Assembly (NCBI GenBank): GCA_963828705.1
Contig: CAWHGA010000038.1
Coordinates: forward strand, 226,966 to 290,965
Direction: 5' to 3'
DNA length: 64,000 bases
From: CAWDJT01 sp963828705
GTDB taxonomy: Bacteria > Desulfobacterota > Syntrophobacteria > Syntrophobacterales > Syntrophobacteraceae
The notes beneath the pieces were generated by a model. It made no database searches, was not told the DNA's origin, and worked only from the letters and a program-made list of their open reading frames with translations. The position numbers and the translations under genes were made by a program. Shown one piece after another: positions 49,697-60,025 of the stretch; the first letter of the stretch is position 1; each line of letters opens with the position of its first letter.

Positions 49697-50320
49697 TTAT
49701 ACTTCGAAGAACATGCAGAATCGGCAAAAACGAATGATACCCTCCAAGGGCTCTTGTTCTTGAACAAACTCAAAACCGACCTCAGTTGAGTTGCTGCGCT
49801 TATCAATCTTCAAGTTTCTAATCAGACACTTAATTTCATCGATATGGGTATTGTCCGGGAGTGTGAAGCCTAATAAACATTCAGAGTTTTTCGCCAATAA
49901 AAGGATAGTGGGTACAGTGAGCTGACAACCACCAGAACTAATATCTATCATAGTACCTGTGTAAATATCGCGTTCTCTTGGGACCTTGATTCTGGTTTCA
50001 ATGTTGACGTGTATCCTGTGGGATTTTCGCAATTGCGTAATCCGATATTGTTCCGGATAATCAATTACAGCAAAGCCTTCCTTGCCAAAATAACGTATCT
50101 TGCTGGTGAACTCATATAGTTCCCCTTCATGAAGATATTGACAGAGTATCTCACCAGTCATCTTGGAAAAAAGTCGATCCGATAAATGGACCACAGGATC
50201 TTCAATAATAAGGAAATCTCCATGCCGAGCCCCGATCACTGCAGACCTGGCCTTGACAGACTTGTTCTCCATCAATTGAATAAAAACTGGTGAACCAATT
50301 TCTAGCGGCAATTTTTCCAT
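49697..50320 (-). CDS. PilZ-domain cyclic di-GMP effector (YcgR-like)
   Basis: The product has 207 residues. The N-terminal half is a YcgR/PilZ-N-like beta domain (ILCQYLHEGELYEFTSKIRY). The C-terminal PilZ domain carries both ligand motifs: RKSHRIHVNIETR (RxxxR type) and DISSGGCQL (D/NxSxxG). The domain order is that of the flagellar brake YcgR, so it probably slows or steers the motor when cyclic di-GMP is high. ATG 50320 is chosen for AAAGG upstream. The gene is clearly richer in A+T than its neighbours and has its own consensus sigma-70 promoter at 50431-50459. Confidence 0.88.
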   Translation of the reverse strand: MEKLPLEIGSPVFIQLMENKSVKARSAVIGARHGDFLIIEDPVVHLSDRLFSKMTGEILCQYLHEGELYEFTSKIRYFGKEGFAVIDYPEQYRITQLRKSHRIHVNIETRIKVPRERDIYTGTMIDISSGGCQLTVPTILLLAKNSECLLGFTLPDNTHIDEIKCLIRNLKIDKRSNSTEVGFEFVQEQEPLEGIIRFCRFCMFFEV

Positions 50321-50430
50321 GGCACAAAGAGAGCCTTTCATGCATGGATGCAAGGTGGTGAAGACGCTAACGGTGCTTTTGACTGGTGCCACGACAAGCC
50401 GGCGGACTGGTGCCGGTAAGTCCCCATAAA

Positions 50431-50459
50431 ATAATACGCGGCAAAACCCCGACTGTCAA
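50431..50459 (-). promoter_or_regulatory. Consensus sigma-70 promoter for the PilZ gene
   Basis: On the minus strand, TTGACA, exactly 17 bases, then TATTAT. This is near-perfect housekeeping sigma spacing and sequence. Predicted transcription starts about 105 bases before the PilZ ATG. It is the best sigma-70 match in the window. Confidence 0.75.
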
Positions 50460-50749
50460 AATATTTTACAGCATGTAATGTCAAAAAAATAACGTAATGG
50501 ACTGTGGTCCGTGGTCAGGCAGATGTGTGAGGTCAGCTCGATTGCTGACACCAGAGCAAGCAGTTCGGTTTTGCAGTAGCCTGTCTCGGCTGGCAGTGGC
50601 AACTGCCGGGAGTGGTTTCTGACCACCGGCCCACAAGCCAGGAATTGACCAATTCGTTCGCTGGCAATTGCCCCTCGAAACTGCCGAAGATCCCTTCGGT
50701 GTGCAGGATCATGCCGCCAGGCGGGGAGGCACGGAAATGGGACTGGAGG
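50460..50749. other. Spacer between the J-domain gene and the PilZ promoter
   Basis: About 290 bases. The right end (after 50460) is A+T-rich with TTTTACAGCATGTAATGTCA; the rest is average. No conserved coding sequence is recognised. Confidence 0.35.
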
Positions 50750-52033
50750 TCAAGGTGGCGAATCCGGGGCTTGGAACTTTAGGACGTGAGAGAAGTCATT
50801 CACTGCACGTACCCTACCGTCATGAAACCAGACATCGGATAGCTCATAGGACCAGAGATTGGCCTGAACGCCGGTAGGAGTCCCCTGACTGGCCAGCACT
50901 TCATCCTGAGTTGAGCCGATGGAGAACCCATGGGAGGAAATCTTCGGGCGAGATGCCTCGGCCGGTTGCATGTTGACCTTCAAGGAATTGAAGAAGTTGT
51001 TGAAGGCAAAGACCTTCCCATCTTTGAAGGTGATCTCACTCAAGCCGTAATACCATTTGTTGCCCTCAACCCGAGTTGGGGTCCCTTGAGCGTAGAGCAC
51101 TTCGTCTTTGTGGGCGCCAATGGTAAACGCGGTTGGGCGTTGGCCGGCGGGCATCGGCATCAATGGCAATAGCCTGACGTTGAGGGATCCGTCGAAATTG
51201 TTGTAGCCCGAGACACGTCCCTCCCTAAAAGCCACATCCGACAGACCATAGACCCATGTCTGGCCATTGACCCGGTGCGGTTGCCCCTGGATTTTGAGCA
51301 CTTCGTGCCTGGGGGAACCGAGGGTGAAGTGCGGCTTCGCTTCAGCCAACCCCCCGGGTGGTCGGCGTGGTCCTTGTCGAGGAGGTTGGATGGGCGGCCG
51401 CTCCGTCAGTGGCGATGCTGCTGGATGAATGACTTCTGAGGAGAGCTCTTGAGCTGGCTTTTTAGCTTTTGTCTCTGCTGTGATCATCGGTGGGGGTGCT
51501 TTCTTGTGGTCAGTGGAGACAAACAGCGACCAATCCTCCAGCAAGGAAAGGTGACGGGCATCCACCCACAGCAGCAGCAAGAGTGTCAGGGCGCAGAGAA
51601 CGGCTGCCGCGCGCGCCCAGGAGTGGCGAAAAGGTCTTAAGGTCAACCGGTCCGAAAGGAAGCGGTGAAATGCGGCAGCCAAATTCACCCGCAAATGGCT
51701 GGACCAGGACATGTCTTTGCTTGGGTTGCGGTGTCGTTGCCTGGGGGGAGCCGCTTGCGACGGTTGTCTCTTGGGTTGAGCCGGCTCGGGATCTCCCTGG
51801 ACAGGTTGCCCGGAAGCGTTCTTGCGAAGACGGGAATATGCCGCGTTGATGGCCTTGAGTTTTTCTTCGGCGGCAAATTTTGCCGCAGGTTCATTGAGAA
51901 TGCGGTCAGGATGCCATTTTTTTACCAGTGACATGTAGGCTGTTCGCAGTTCTTGCGCACTGCAGCCTGGCTTGAGTCCCAGAATCTGATAGTCGGTTTT
52001 GGCGGCTGGAGGCGTGGGATTGTTCATGGTCAT
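50750..52033 (-). CDS. Membrane J-domain protein with three 67-residue C-terminal repeats
   Basis: The product has 427 residues. The N-terminal J domain (about residues 13-70) has YQILGLKPGCSAQELRTAYM and the Hsp70-stimulating HPD in KKWHPDR. A basic Pro/Gln linker follows, then one membrane helix (AAAVLCALTLLLLLW). The C-terminal part holds three repeats starting near residues 235, 302 and 369, an exact 67-residue period. Each has the pattern F-x-(I/L)-G-x-x-x-(D/H)-E-V-L-x-x-Q-G-x-P, then W-x-Y-x-L-S-x-(V/I) and (D/E)-G-(K/R)-V. The repeats resemble short lipoprotein-type beta folds but the family is not recognised. The J domain would face the cytoplasm, the repeats the periplasm. ATG 52033 is used; 52027 is possible. 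Confidence 0.8.
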   Translation of the reverse strand: MTMNNPTPPAAKTDYQILGLKPGCSAQELRTAYMSLVKKWHPDRILNEPAAKFAAEEKLKAINAAYSRLRKNASGQPVQGDPEPAQPKRQPSQAAPPRQRHRNPSKDMSWSSHLRVNLAAAFHRFLSDRLTLRPFRHSWARAAAVLCALTLLLLLWVDARHLSLLEDWSLFVSTDHKKAPPPMITAETKAKKPAQELSSEVIHPAASPLTERPPIQPPRQGPRRPPGGLAEAKPHFTLGSPRHEVLKIQGQPHRVNGQTWVYGLSDVAFREGRVSGYNNFDGSLNVRLLPLMPMPAGQRPTAFTIGAHKDEVLYAQGTPTRVEGNKWYYGLSEITFKDGKVFAFNNFFNSLKVNMQPAEASRPKISSHGFSIGSTQDEVLASQGTPTGVQANLWSYELSDVWFHDGRVRAVNDFSHVLKFQAPDSPP

Positions 52034-52402
52034 ACTGATTCCGAATAGTCTTGTGGGCGTTGGGTTGTGACCATTCCTGCGCCGGCATTGGTGCACATGT
52101 CTGGCGGAGAGAGTCAGGACCAAAGCCATCCTAGCACAATTCTTGCCAACCGTTATCCGGACTACGGCGACAGGAGACCTGCGAGCGTCCTCCGCGGTTT
52201 CCTGCGGTTTCTGCCAGGATTGGCATGTCGATCGGTTCGTGGTGAAGGTCCAGCTATTTTGTTAACCTGCCTGGGCCTTGCGGGGAAGGTCTAAACCTTT
52301 GACTGTATACAATTTGTTGCAATCCCGGATGGCGGTGATGGCCACTGTTGGTCTTGACGAGAAGAGTTGGTGTTTCGATTCGATAAGATGATTCGCAATT
52401 CT
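52034..52402. other. Spacer between fdhA1 and the J-domain gene
   Basis: About 370 bases. A palindromic core TGTATACA lies at 52304-52311 within GACTGTATACAATTTG, a GntR-like arrangement, but no gene starts close by. Nothing else is seen. Confidence 0.35.
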
Positions 52403-55103
52403 CTAGCCAGATGCTTTCTTGCCCACCTTTTCGATCTTCACCGCCGCCGCTTTGAATTCCGGCACATGACAGATGGGATCGTGCACCGGATTGACCAGGA
52501 AGTTCACGGGGGAATCGGCAAAGTGGAAATCCATGTAGACCATCCCCTGGCGACAGTTCTCGGTAATTCTGGCAAAAGCTTCGACGGAACCGCGTCGGGA
52601 AGTGACCCGCACCTTGTCCCCAGTGGCAACGCCTGACTGTTCCGCATCAACCGGATGAATATCCATCCAATTGCGGTCCATGAGCTGATTGAGCCCAGGC
52701 ACCCGGCCGGTCATGGTACGGGTGTGATAATGGAACAACCGTCGGACGGTGGACAAATGATAGGGGTATTCTTCATCGGGAAGCTCGGCCGGTGGTCGGT
52801 ATTGGGTGAGCATGAACTGGCCCTTGCCGATGGTGAAATGGTCCTTGTGCAGGATAGGTGTCCCCGGATGGTTGGTGTCCGGACAAGGCCATTGTAGCCC
52901 ACCTTGTTGTAGACGTTCCGGGGTGAGCCCGCCAAAACTCGGGGTCAGTGCGTTAATTTCCCGCAGAACATCCTTTGCTGAAGCATAGTCAAAACCAGCA
53001 GCCCCCATACCGTCTCGCCACCTCCCCGACAATCCACCAGTTGGGGCGAGCGTCGCCGGGCGGTGTCACCACCTGGTTAAGCCACTGCACCCGGCGTTCG
53101 GTGTTGCTGAAGGTTCCCTCCCCCTCCATGGCCGCCGCCGCCGGAAACACCACATCGGCATAGATGGTGGATTCCGTCGGGAAGATGTCATGCATGACCA
53201 GGAATTCGACTTTCTCCAGGCAGCGTCGCACCTTGGCCAGATCCGGTTCCGTAAGCGCCGGGTTTTCGCCCACGATGTAAAGCGCTTTGATTTCGCCGCG
53301 GTCAATCGCATCATACATCTGTGGAATGGTCAGCCCCACGGTAGCGGGAAGATCGCTCACCTTCCAGGCCGCTTCGAATTTTTCCCGTACTGCCGCATCG
53401 GTCACCGGCTGATAGCCGGGAAACACATTGGGAAGCCCGCCCATATCGCAGGCCCCCTGGACATTGTTCTGACCACGCAAGGGGTTCACGCCGCTACCCG
53501 GTTTCCCGATATTGCCGGTGAGCATCGCCAGATTGCCGACCGTCATGACATTTTCAGTACCACAGGCGAAATGGGTAATCCCCATACCGTAAAGGATCGC
53601 CGCCGGCTTGTGGGAGGCATACATGCAGGCCGCCTGAACGATCAGTTCGGGCTCGAGCCCGGTCACTTCGGATACGTAGTCCAGATGGTAGGGTTCCAGG
53701 GAGGCCCGGAATGCCTCGAAATTCTCGCAACGCTCCTGGATGAAAGCCTGATCGTGGAGCTTTTCAGCAATTATCACTCGGGCCATCCCCAGCAGCAGCG
53801 GGATATTGGTGCCGGGTTTGGGCTGAAGGTACAGGTGCGCATAACGAGCCAGAGGGATTTTGAAAGGGTCCACCACAATGAGTTTGGCCCCGGCCGTCAC
53901 TGCCCGGCGCACCTGAGTACCGATCACCGGATGGTTGGACGAGGTATTGGTGCCGTAGGCCAGGATACACTGCGACTGAGCGATGTCCGCAATGGAATTG
54001 GTCATGGCGCCACTGCCGAAGGAACGTAGCAAACCTGCTACGGATGGCGAGTGTCAGATACGGGCACAGCAGTCAATGGAGTTGGTCTTCAGCACCCCCC
54101 GGGCGAACTTCTGCAGCACGTAGTTGTCTTCGTTGGTGGCGCGGGCGCAGGCCACCACCGCGATTTCATGGGGCTGATAAGACGATAGCCTGCGGGCCAC
54201 CAGTTCCGTCGACTCCTCCCAGGAGGCGGCTCGAAACCCACCGTTTTGCTTGATGAGCGGCTGGGTCAGACGATCGGGATGGTGAATGAACCCGGCGATC
54301 CCGAAGCGTCCCTTGACGCAGGCCTGGCCGCGATTGGCCGGTCCGTTGGGATCGGGCCGTTCGCGCAGGATGCGCCCGTCTTGGACCTCAAAGATGAAGC
54401 GGCAACCAACGCCACAGTACGGGCAGATGCTGGTGACTTCCTTGATCTCTCCGCCCTGCCGCCAGGCCCCATCCGCCATCTTTTCGCTGAGTGCCCCGCT
54501 GGGGCACACATCCACGCACGCCCCGCAGAACTGGCATCCCACTTCTTCCAGGGGACGGTTGAAAGGAGTCCCCACTTCCTGCTGGCCGTTGACTTCCCGG
54601 AAGACAATGGCCTGCGCACCCCGCACTTCGTGACAGATGCGCACGCAGCGGCCGCAGCGGATGCAGAAGTTGTAGTCACGGTCAAAAAACGGTCCACCGG
54701 GGAGTTTTGGCCGCGGGTTTTCCACCATCTTGCCCGACGGCAAATCAAGGCCCACCTGCCGAACCACATCCTGTAGTTCACATTTCGAGTCTCGCGGGCA
54801 CTCCCGGCAGTCCCCGGGATAGTCCTGCAGGATGAGCCGCAGCATTTCGCGGCGATACTCCAGGACTCGGGGCGTTTGGGTATGGATCACCATGCCGTCC
54901 TCGGCCGGAGTCGTGCACGACGCTGCCAGCCCCCGCTGTCCTTCGATATCTACCGCGCATACTCGACAGGAACCCACTGGTTTGAGAAAAGGATGATAGC
55001 ACAGGTTGGGGATCGCAATTCCCGCATTCAGTGCCGCTTCCAGGACGGTCTTGCCGTCATCCACCGCCATCTCGCGCCCATCTATGGTGATCTTAACTCC
55101 CAT
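52403..55103 (-). CDS. fdhA: Formate dehydrogenase catalytic subunit 1, selenocysteine-containing (one frame break)
   Basis: This enzyme oxidises formate or reduces CO2 at a Mo- or W-bis-MGD centre. ATG 55103 follows GAGGAGG. The order is: 2Fe-2S domain (CYHPFLKPVGSCRVC...C), a third-cluster site (CRECPRDSKC), two 4Fe-4S motifs (CIRCGRCVRIC, CQFCGACVDVC), the catalytic-domain cluster CPYCGVGC, then CCAR-I-UGA-HSPSVAGL. The UGA at 54054-54056 is residue 350 and encodes selenocysteine; the frame continues RSFGSGAMTNSIADIAQSQC. A separate +1 frame break near 53000 precedes the C-terminal MopB-binding domain. About 899 residues. There is no Tat signal, so it is cytoplasmic. The NuoG-like N terminus implies an electron-transfer partner (FdhB/NuoF-like or hydrogenase), not seen here. 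Confidence 0.93.
54025..54056 (-). promoter_or_regulatory. Sec UGA codon and bacterial SECIS hairpin of fdhA1
   Basis: UGA, then 11 bases, then CGTAGC-AGGTTT-GCTACG. The spacing equals that of E. coli fdhF, and the six-base loop AGGUUU is one base from the E. coli AGGUCU loop that SelB binds. It lies wholly within the coding frame, as bacterial SECIS elements must. Confidence 0.85.
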
Positions 55104-55252
55104 GGGTCCTCCTCGTTTTGCTCTGGTCAATCACTGCAACCACCAAATGGCTTTTTCCAACTTGGCCATGCACCTGTTCTATTCAGATTCTACTGCAGAG
55201 CTCCCGATCACCGAACTCACCGCGGCATTCGTGAATACTTTGTTTTCACCTG

Positions 55253-56958
55253 TCATCTGCCAAACGGACATTTGGGAAAGGTGCAGGATTTACAGGCCAG
55301 GCAGTACCCACCGTGTCCCATCCTGGCCAAGTCGCGTCGCGTGATGGGCAGTCGTGCCAGCAACCGTGGGAGCAGCAGATCAAAACTAGTGGACTTGAAA
55401 TAGAGAGCACAGGCCGGCACTCCGATGATTGGAATCGACCTGATTCGTGCCAACAAAGTCATGGCGCCCGGCAAAATGGGGGCACCATAGAGCAGATCGG
55501 TGGCCCCGGCATCGATGAGCCCTTGGCGGGTAACGTCATCAGGGTCCACGGAGAGACCGGCGGTGGTCACCAGCAGGTCGGCGCCGGCGGCGAGGAGCTC
55601 CCGAATCCCGTCGCGGATGGCACGGCGGTCATCGGGTACAATCAGGGCCTGTACCACTTCACACGGAAACTGCTCCACTTTGGTCTTGATAATGGGTATG
55701 AACTTGTCTTCGACCAGCCCCTGGAAAATCTCGCTCCCCGTCACCAGGATACCGACCCAGGCCGGCTGCATGGCCATGACCTGGAAGAGCGGGCCATCGC
55801 TAGAACCGCCATCGCTTTGTGGAATTCGTTACGGGGAAGAAACAGGGGTATGGCCCGGGTGCCGGCCAACCCGCGGCCGTGGCTCACCACCGTATAGCTC
55901 CGGCGGCTGGCGCACATGACCCCGGGGATCAGATTGAATCGTTCCAGGCGCTCCTCATCCACCACCAGCACACCGTCACGGTCTGCCACCAGATCGATTT
56001 TGCCCTCCCGGGGCGGTCCCTGAAAGCTCACCCCTTCACCGGCCATGGCTTGGGCAAAAGCCAGGGCCGCCTCGTTTTCATGGACCCATTGGGGATCTTG
56101 GCTGCTATCGGATACCACGTAGATCCGCTCACGTCCCATCTGCTGCAGCCGACACAGGTCTCCGACGGTGATCTCATGACCGGCAAGAAAGGCGGGGCCC
56201 TTGCTTTGCCCAGGGATGATCTCGGTCATGTCATGGAGAGTACGCCGCCCTACCGCATCTTTCGCAGACACAACCCGCAGATGCGGCACCTGAGTGGTAT
56301 CGCCACCAACCGTCATCCCATCGTGCATGCCGTGAGGTTCAGGCTGCACGCTATGAGCGTCGCACTGGACCGGTACGCAACTCGCGGCTCCACCCGGTTC
56401 ATAGGGCAGCTCCCCCTGACACGCGCGGCAAATGCCGCCATCGTGAGCCGGGTAAGGTTCATCGCAGAGCGGACAAACCGATATAGGGCCGCGACTGTGT
56501 TTCCCAATGTATCGCGAACGGACTTGAACGGCATGGGTGCTGAGAATCTCTGGACCGGCTTCCCTGATCTCTTCCAGAAGCCTTTCCTTGTCCTGCTCCT
56601 TCTTGGGTTTGGATTTGTACAGCCAGCTTGTGATTTCCGGCCAGGCTTCGATCTTTCTTGCATCCACAGAGACGCGCACGCCGCTGCCCTGGTACTTGTC
56701 ATACAGGCTCAGGGCGTAACGGCCCAGGTTGATGATCCGCAACCAACCGTTGCCCACCGTGCAGGGGGTCAGGAGCTGAATTGCATCGGGCAGGCAGGCA
56801 CTGGTTTCACAAATGGCGTCGTAGAGCACTCCTTCCGGCAGGGATTGCCTGGCCAGTTCCACCATGAAGCCGCCCACGACCACTCCGGGTGCCACGTTGC
56901 CATGAAAGGAAGCAACCAACCGGAGGAATTCGTCGTAACTGTATTCACCGATATGCAT
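55253..56958 (-). CDS. FmdE / zinc ribbon / MoeA-like / MogA-like fusion protein (one frame break)
   Basis: The repaired product has about 568 residues. Residues 1 to about 150 are FmdE-like: FHGNVAPGVVVGGFMVELAR and CTVGNGWLRIINLGRYALSL. A zinc ribbon follows (CPLCDEPYP...CRACQGE). Next is a MoeA-N-like segment, AVGRRTLHDMTEIIPGQSKG, then AFLAGHEITVGDL. After a frame break near 55780 (one base lost) comes the molybdopterin-binding MoCF fold: WVGILVTGSEIFQGLVEDKF, LLVTTAGLSVDPDDVTRQG. The tail CLACKSCTFPKCPFG is Cys-rich. The role is probably cofactor insertion or editing for the neighbouring Mo/W formate dehydrogenases. The start 56958 is chosen because GGAGGTGG lies upstream. It precedes fdhA1 by 149 bases on the same strand. 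Confidence 0.8.
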
Positions 56959-57008
56959 CGTATATCGTGCCACCTCCATGGAATCGATTTATACCCACGC
57001 AATTGCAT

Positions 57009-57026
57009 TATGTCATGATTCCCATA
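57009..57026. promoter_or_regulatory. Weak operator-like repeat upstream of the FmdE fusion gene
   Basis: TATGTCA-TGAT-TCCCATA. The left half is identical to the operator half upstream of fdhA3; the right half matches TGACATA at 5 of 7 bases. It lies 51 bases before the fusion gene start. Confidence 0.45.
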
Positions 57027-57188
57027 TCGCCAGATACACCAAACCAATGGGTTCTGCAAGCCAGAATTGCACAATACTTCACAAGGTTAACGCAGCGAGT
57101 CAGCCCGGTTCACCTGTCCTTGAGCCGCAGGATTCCTTCGCCTGAGACTCAGGCTTGGACGCGACCGTGGGAACACCTCACCTTACCG

Positions 57189-57217
57189 TTGACATTCAAC
57201 AGGGCAGGTGGTATTCG
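57189..57217 (+). promoter_or_regulatory. Possible sigma-70 promoter of fdhA2
   Basis: TTGACA, 17 bases, TATTCG. The -35 box is perfect and the -10 box moderate. The operator-like repeat at 57219-57236 would overlap the transcription start, a position suited to repression. Confidence 0.45.
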
Positions 57218-57218
57218 A

Positions 57219-57236
57219 TATGCCAATTCTGGCATA
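57219..57236. promoter_or_regulatory. Operator-like inverted repeat upstream of fdhA2
   Basis: TATGCCA-ATTC-TGGCATA, a perfect 7-bp inverted repeat with a 4-base spacer. It has the same layout as the repeat upstream of fdhA3 (one base per half differs). It lies 41 bases before the fdhA2 ATG. Confidence 0.6.
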
Positions 57237-57276
57237 ATGCGAAGCCCAAAGAAATCATGGCAAGGGAGAAACCATA

Positions 57277-59955
57277 ATGGCAATGGTTAAGTTGACGATC
57301 GACGGCAGGGAGGTTTCGGCACCCGAGGAGAGCACCATCCTCCAGGCGGCGAAAAGCGCAGGAATCAGGATTCCAACGCTTTGCTTTCATGAAAGATTAA
57401 AACCTATAGGGTCCTGCGGGATCTGCGTTGTTGAAGTCGAGGGGAATGCAACGCCCGTGTCTTCCTGCGAGACGCCCGTATCGGATGGCATGTCGGTGAC
57501 TACCCAATCGGACCGTCTCCTTTCCATTCGCCAGGAGGTGCTAAAGTCCATTCTGGTCCATCATCCGCTGGATTGCCCAATCTGTGACAAAGCGGGTGAG
57601 TGCCTGTTGCAGGACCTGGTTTATGAACATGGCATTACCGGAGTTGAAGCGCCAGCACCGACCTCAAAATTCACCGCTCCATACACCACGACCTTCCTTA
57701 AATCTTGGCCGGAGCGTTGCGTGTCATGCCTTCGCTGCGTAGGCGCCTGCACGGAAATTCAGGGGCATTTCGCTCTTTCGGTATCTGAAGAACCGGATGG
57801 GAAACGGATTTCATACGACAGCGACAAATGCGTCTCGTGCGGCGAGTGCATCCAACTATGCCCCACAGGCGCTCTGGTCGAGAAGAAATCGGGTTTGCGC
57901 TGGCGCAACTGGGAAGTGGAGGAAAAGATTCGAACCACTTGCCCTTACTGTGGCGTCGGATGCCAGCAGTTGCTTCATGTCAAGAACGGCAGGATCGTCA
58001 AAGTGACCGGCGTCGAGGATGCCGAGCCCAACAAAGGCCGGCTGTGCGTCAAAGGAAGGTATGGGTTTGATTTCATCTATTCTGAAGAGCGGCTGAAGAC
58101 ACCGCTGATCAAAGAAAACGGTCGTTTCCGGGAAGCCTCATTTGACGAGGCGACTAGACTGGTCGCAAAACGATTTAAGGAAATTATTGCGCAAAGTGGC
58201 CCTGATGCCCTTGCCGGGGTTAGTTCCTCCCGCAGCATCAATGAAGACTCCTACCAGATGCAGAAGTTGTTTCGCGCGGTTATCGGTACGAACAATATCG
58301 ATAACTGCGCCCGTACCTGACACGCGCCAACGGTCGTCGGACTGGCGACCTCGTTCGGTTCAGGTGCTATGACCAATTCATTCGGCGAATTTGCCAAAGC
58401 GAAAATGTTTATGGTGATCGGGTCCAATATGACAGAGGCCCATCCCGTGGCATCCACGTTTATCAAAAACGCGGTTCATAATGGCGCGCAGTTGATTGTC
58501 GTTGATCCGCGCAAGCATAAGCTCTGCGATTTCGCCACGCTCCATCTGCCGTTGAAGGTCGGCAGCGATATTGCCTTGCTCAATGCCATCATGCACGTGC
58601 TCATCACGGAAGACCTCTATGATCGGCGATTTGTGGAATCATGCACAACCGGTTTCGATGAGCTGAAGGAAAAGGTCATGGACTACCCGCCGGAACGTGC
58701 GGCCGGTATCTGCGGCATCGACGCCGAAGCCATCCGCGACACTGCGAGACGTCTTGCAGCGGTAAAACCGGCGATGGTCTGTTATACGCTGGGGATTACC
58801 GAGCATACGTGCGGCGTGAACAATGTATTGAGCGTGGCCAATCTCCAGATGCTGCTGGGGAACATGGGGATGGAGTGCGGCGGTGTGAACCCGTTGCGGG
58901 GGCAAAACAACGTCCAGGGTGCATGCGACATGGGAGCCCTGCCGAATGTATTTCCCGGATATCAGGCTGTCGTAAACCCGGAGGCCCGTGAAAAATTTGA
59001 AAAAGCTTGGGGGGTCAAAGGGCTTTCAGGACAGATTGGGTTGACAATGCCGCAGATGATGGAAGGTCTTGTCAGCAAAAAGATCAGGGGGTTCTATGTT
59101 TTCGGTGAGAATCTGGCCAATTCCGAGCCCGATATCCGAAAAGTTGAGCACGAACTTTCTTCCGCGGAATTCCTCGTTTGCCAGGATATTTTTCCAACGG
59201 AAACCACCCGGTTTGCGCACGTGATTTTCCCTGCCGCGGCCTGGAGTGAAAACGACGGCACCTTCGCCAACAGTGAACGCCGGGTTAACCGGGTACGGAC
59301 CGCCAGCCCACCACCTGGATTGGCACGGCCGAACTGGTGGATCTTCAAACAGATTGCCAAGCGGATGGGGCATGACTGGTCATCCGACAGCGCTCAGGAA
59401 CTCTGGGATAACGAGATTTCCGTTTTGGCTCCTGGCCTTATGGGAATCAAATACGCCCGGCTCGAAAATGACGGGCTTCAATGGCCGTGCACTCACGAAG
59501 AACACCCGGGAACCTGCTTTTTGCATAAGGGCGGGGATTTCACCTGCGGTCGGGGCAGATTTAAGCCGGCGGACTGGACCCCTCCGGCAGAAGTACCGGA
59601 TATGGAATATCCGTTCACGCTCTCAACTGGGAGACGGCTCTATCATTATCATACCCGAACCCAGACCGGGCGCTGCGAGGGCTTGAATGATCTGCTTGGA
59701 GAAGAGACCGCCGACATCTCCTTGCAGGATGCGAGCACCATGGGAATTCAACCCAATGAGAAGATACGGGTTAAATCGCGGCGCGGCGCGGTGATCGTCA
59801 AGGCTCGGGTGACACCTGAGGTCCCGCCGGGGATGGTCTGGATGGCGTTTCATTTCCGAGAGACCTGCGCCAATTGGCTGACCAACGCAGTGTTTGACCC
59901 AGTGTCATGGACGGCAGAGTATAAAGCCTGCGCTGTCCAGATCGAAAAGCTGTGA
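57277..59955 (+). CDS. fdhA: Formate dehydrogenase catalytic subunit 2, selenocysteine-containing
   Basis: Same architecture as fdhA1: 2Fe-2S (CFHERLKPIGSCGIC...C), DCPICDKAGEC, CVSCLRCVGAC and CVSCGECIQLC, then CPYCGVGC, then NCAR-T-UGA-HAPTVVGL. The UGA at 58318-58320 is residue 348, read as selenocysteine; the frame continues ATSFGSGAMTNSFGEFAKAK to the stop at 59955. This gives 892 residues with no frame break at all. Later marks are NPLRGQNNVQGACDMGALPN and HYHTRTQTGRCEGLND. ATG 57277 follows AAGGGAG. There is no Tat signal, so it is cytoplasmic. No partner subunit follows; the next gene is convergent fdhA3. Which electron carrier it uses cannot be told from this window. Confidence 0.95.
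58318..58350 (+). promoter_or_regulatory. Sec UGA codon and bacterial SECIS hairpin of fdhA2
   Basis: UGA, 11 bases, then stem GGTCG/CGACC with a bulged T at 58337, a closing C-G pair and the loop GGACTG (58339-58344). The 11-base spacing, the bulged U near the apex and G residues in the loop are the known SelB recognition features of E. coli fdhF. Confidence 0.85.
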
Positions 59956-59980
59956 AATCGATGGAGCCCGACCCTATTGG

Positions 59981-60025
59981 CCCGGTCAGACAAATGTGCT
60001 GCTGGAGCGAATTTGTCTGACCGGG
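59981..60025. terminator. Perfect 15-bp inverted repeat between convergent fdhA2 and fdhA3
   Basis: CCCGGTCAGACAAAT, a 15-base loop, ATTTGTCTGACCGGG. It lies 25 bases after the fdhA2 stop and 167 bases after the fdhA3 stop. Its symmetry suits a bidirectional terminator, although T runs are short. Confidence 0.7.

Larger units (their letters stand above)
56959..57276. other. Divergent regulatory region between the FmdE fusion and fdhA2
   Basis: 318 bases between divergent starts. It contains the weak operator at 57009-57026, the fdhA2 promoter-like boxes at 57189-57217 and the strong operator at 57219-57236. No other gene is seen. Confidence 0.6.

Noticed and set aside
52304..52311. TGTATACA palindrome as a GntR operator
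   Set aside because: It is about 270 bases from the nearest start and no regulator gene is nearby; too short to claim.
58318..58320. TGA in fdhA2 as a true stop giving two separate proteins
   Set aside because: The same frame continues with the conserved active-site sequence HAPTVVGL and a SECIS hairpin follows at the right distance.
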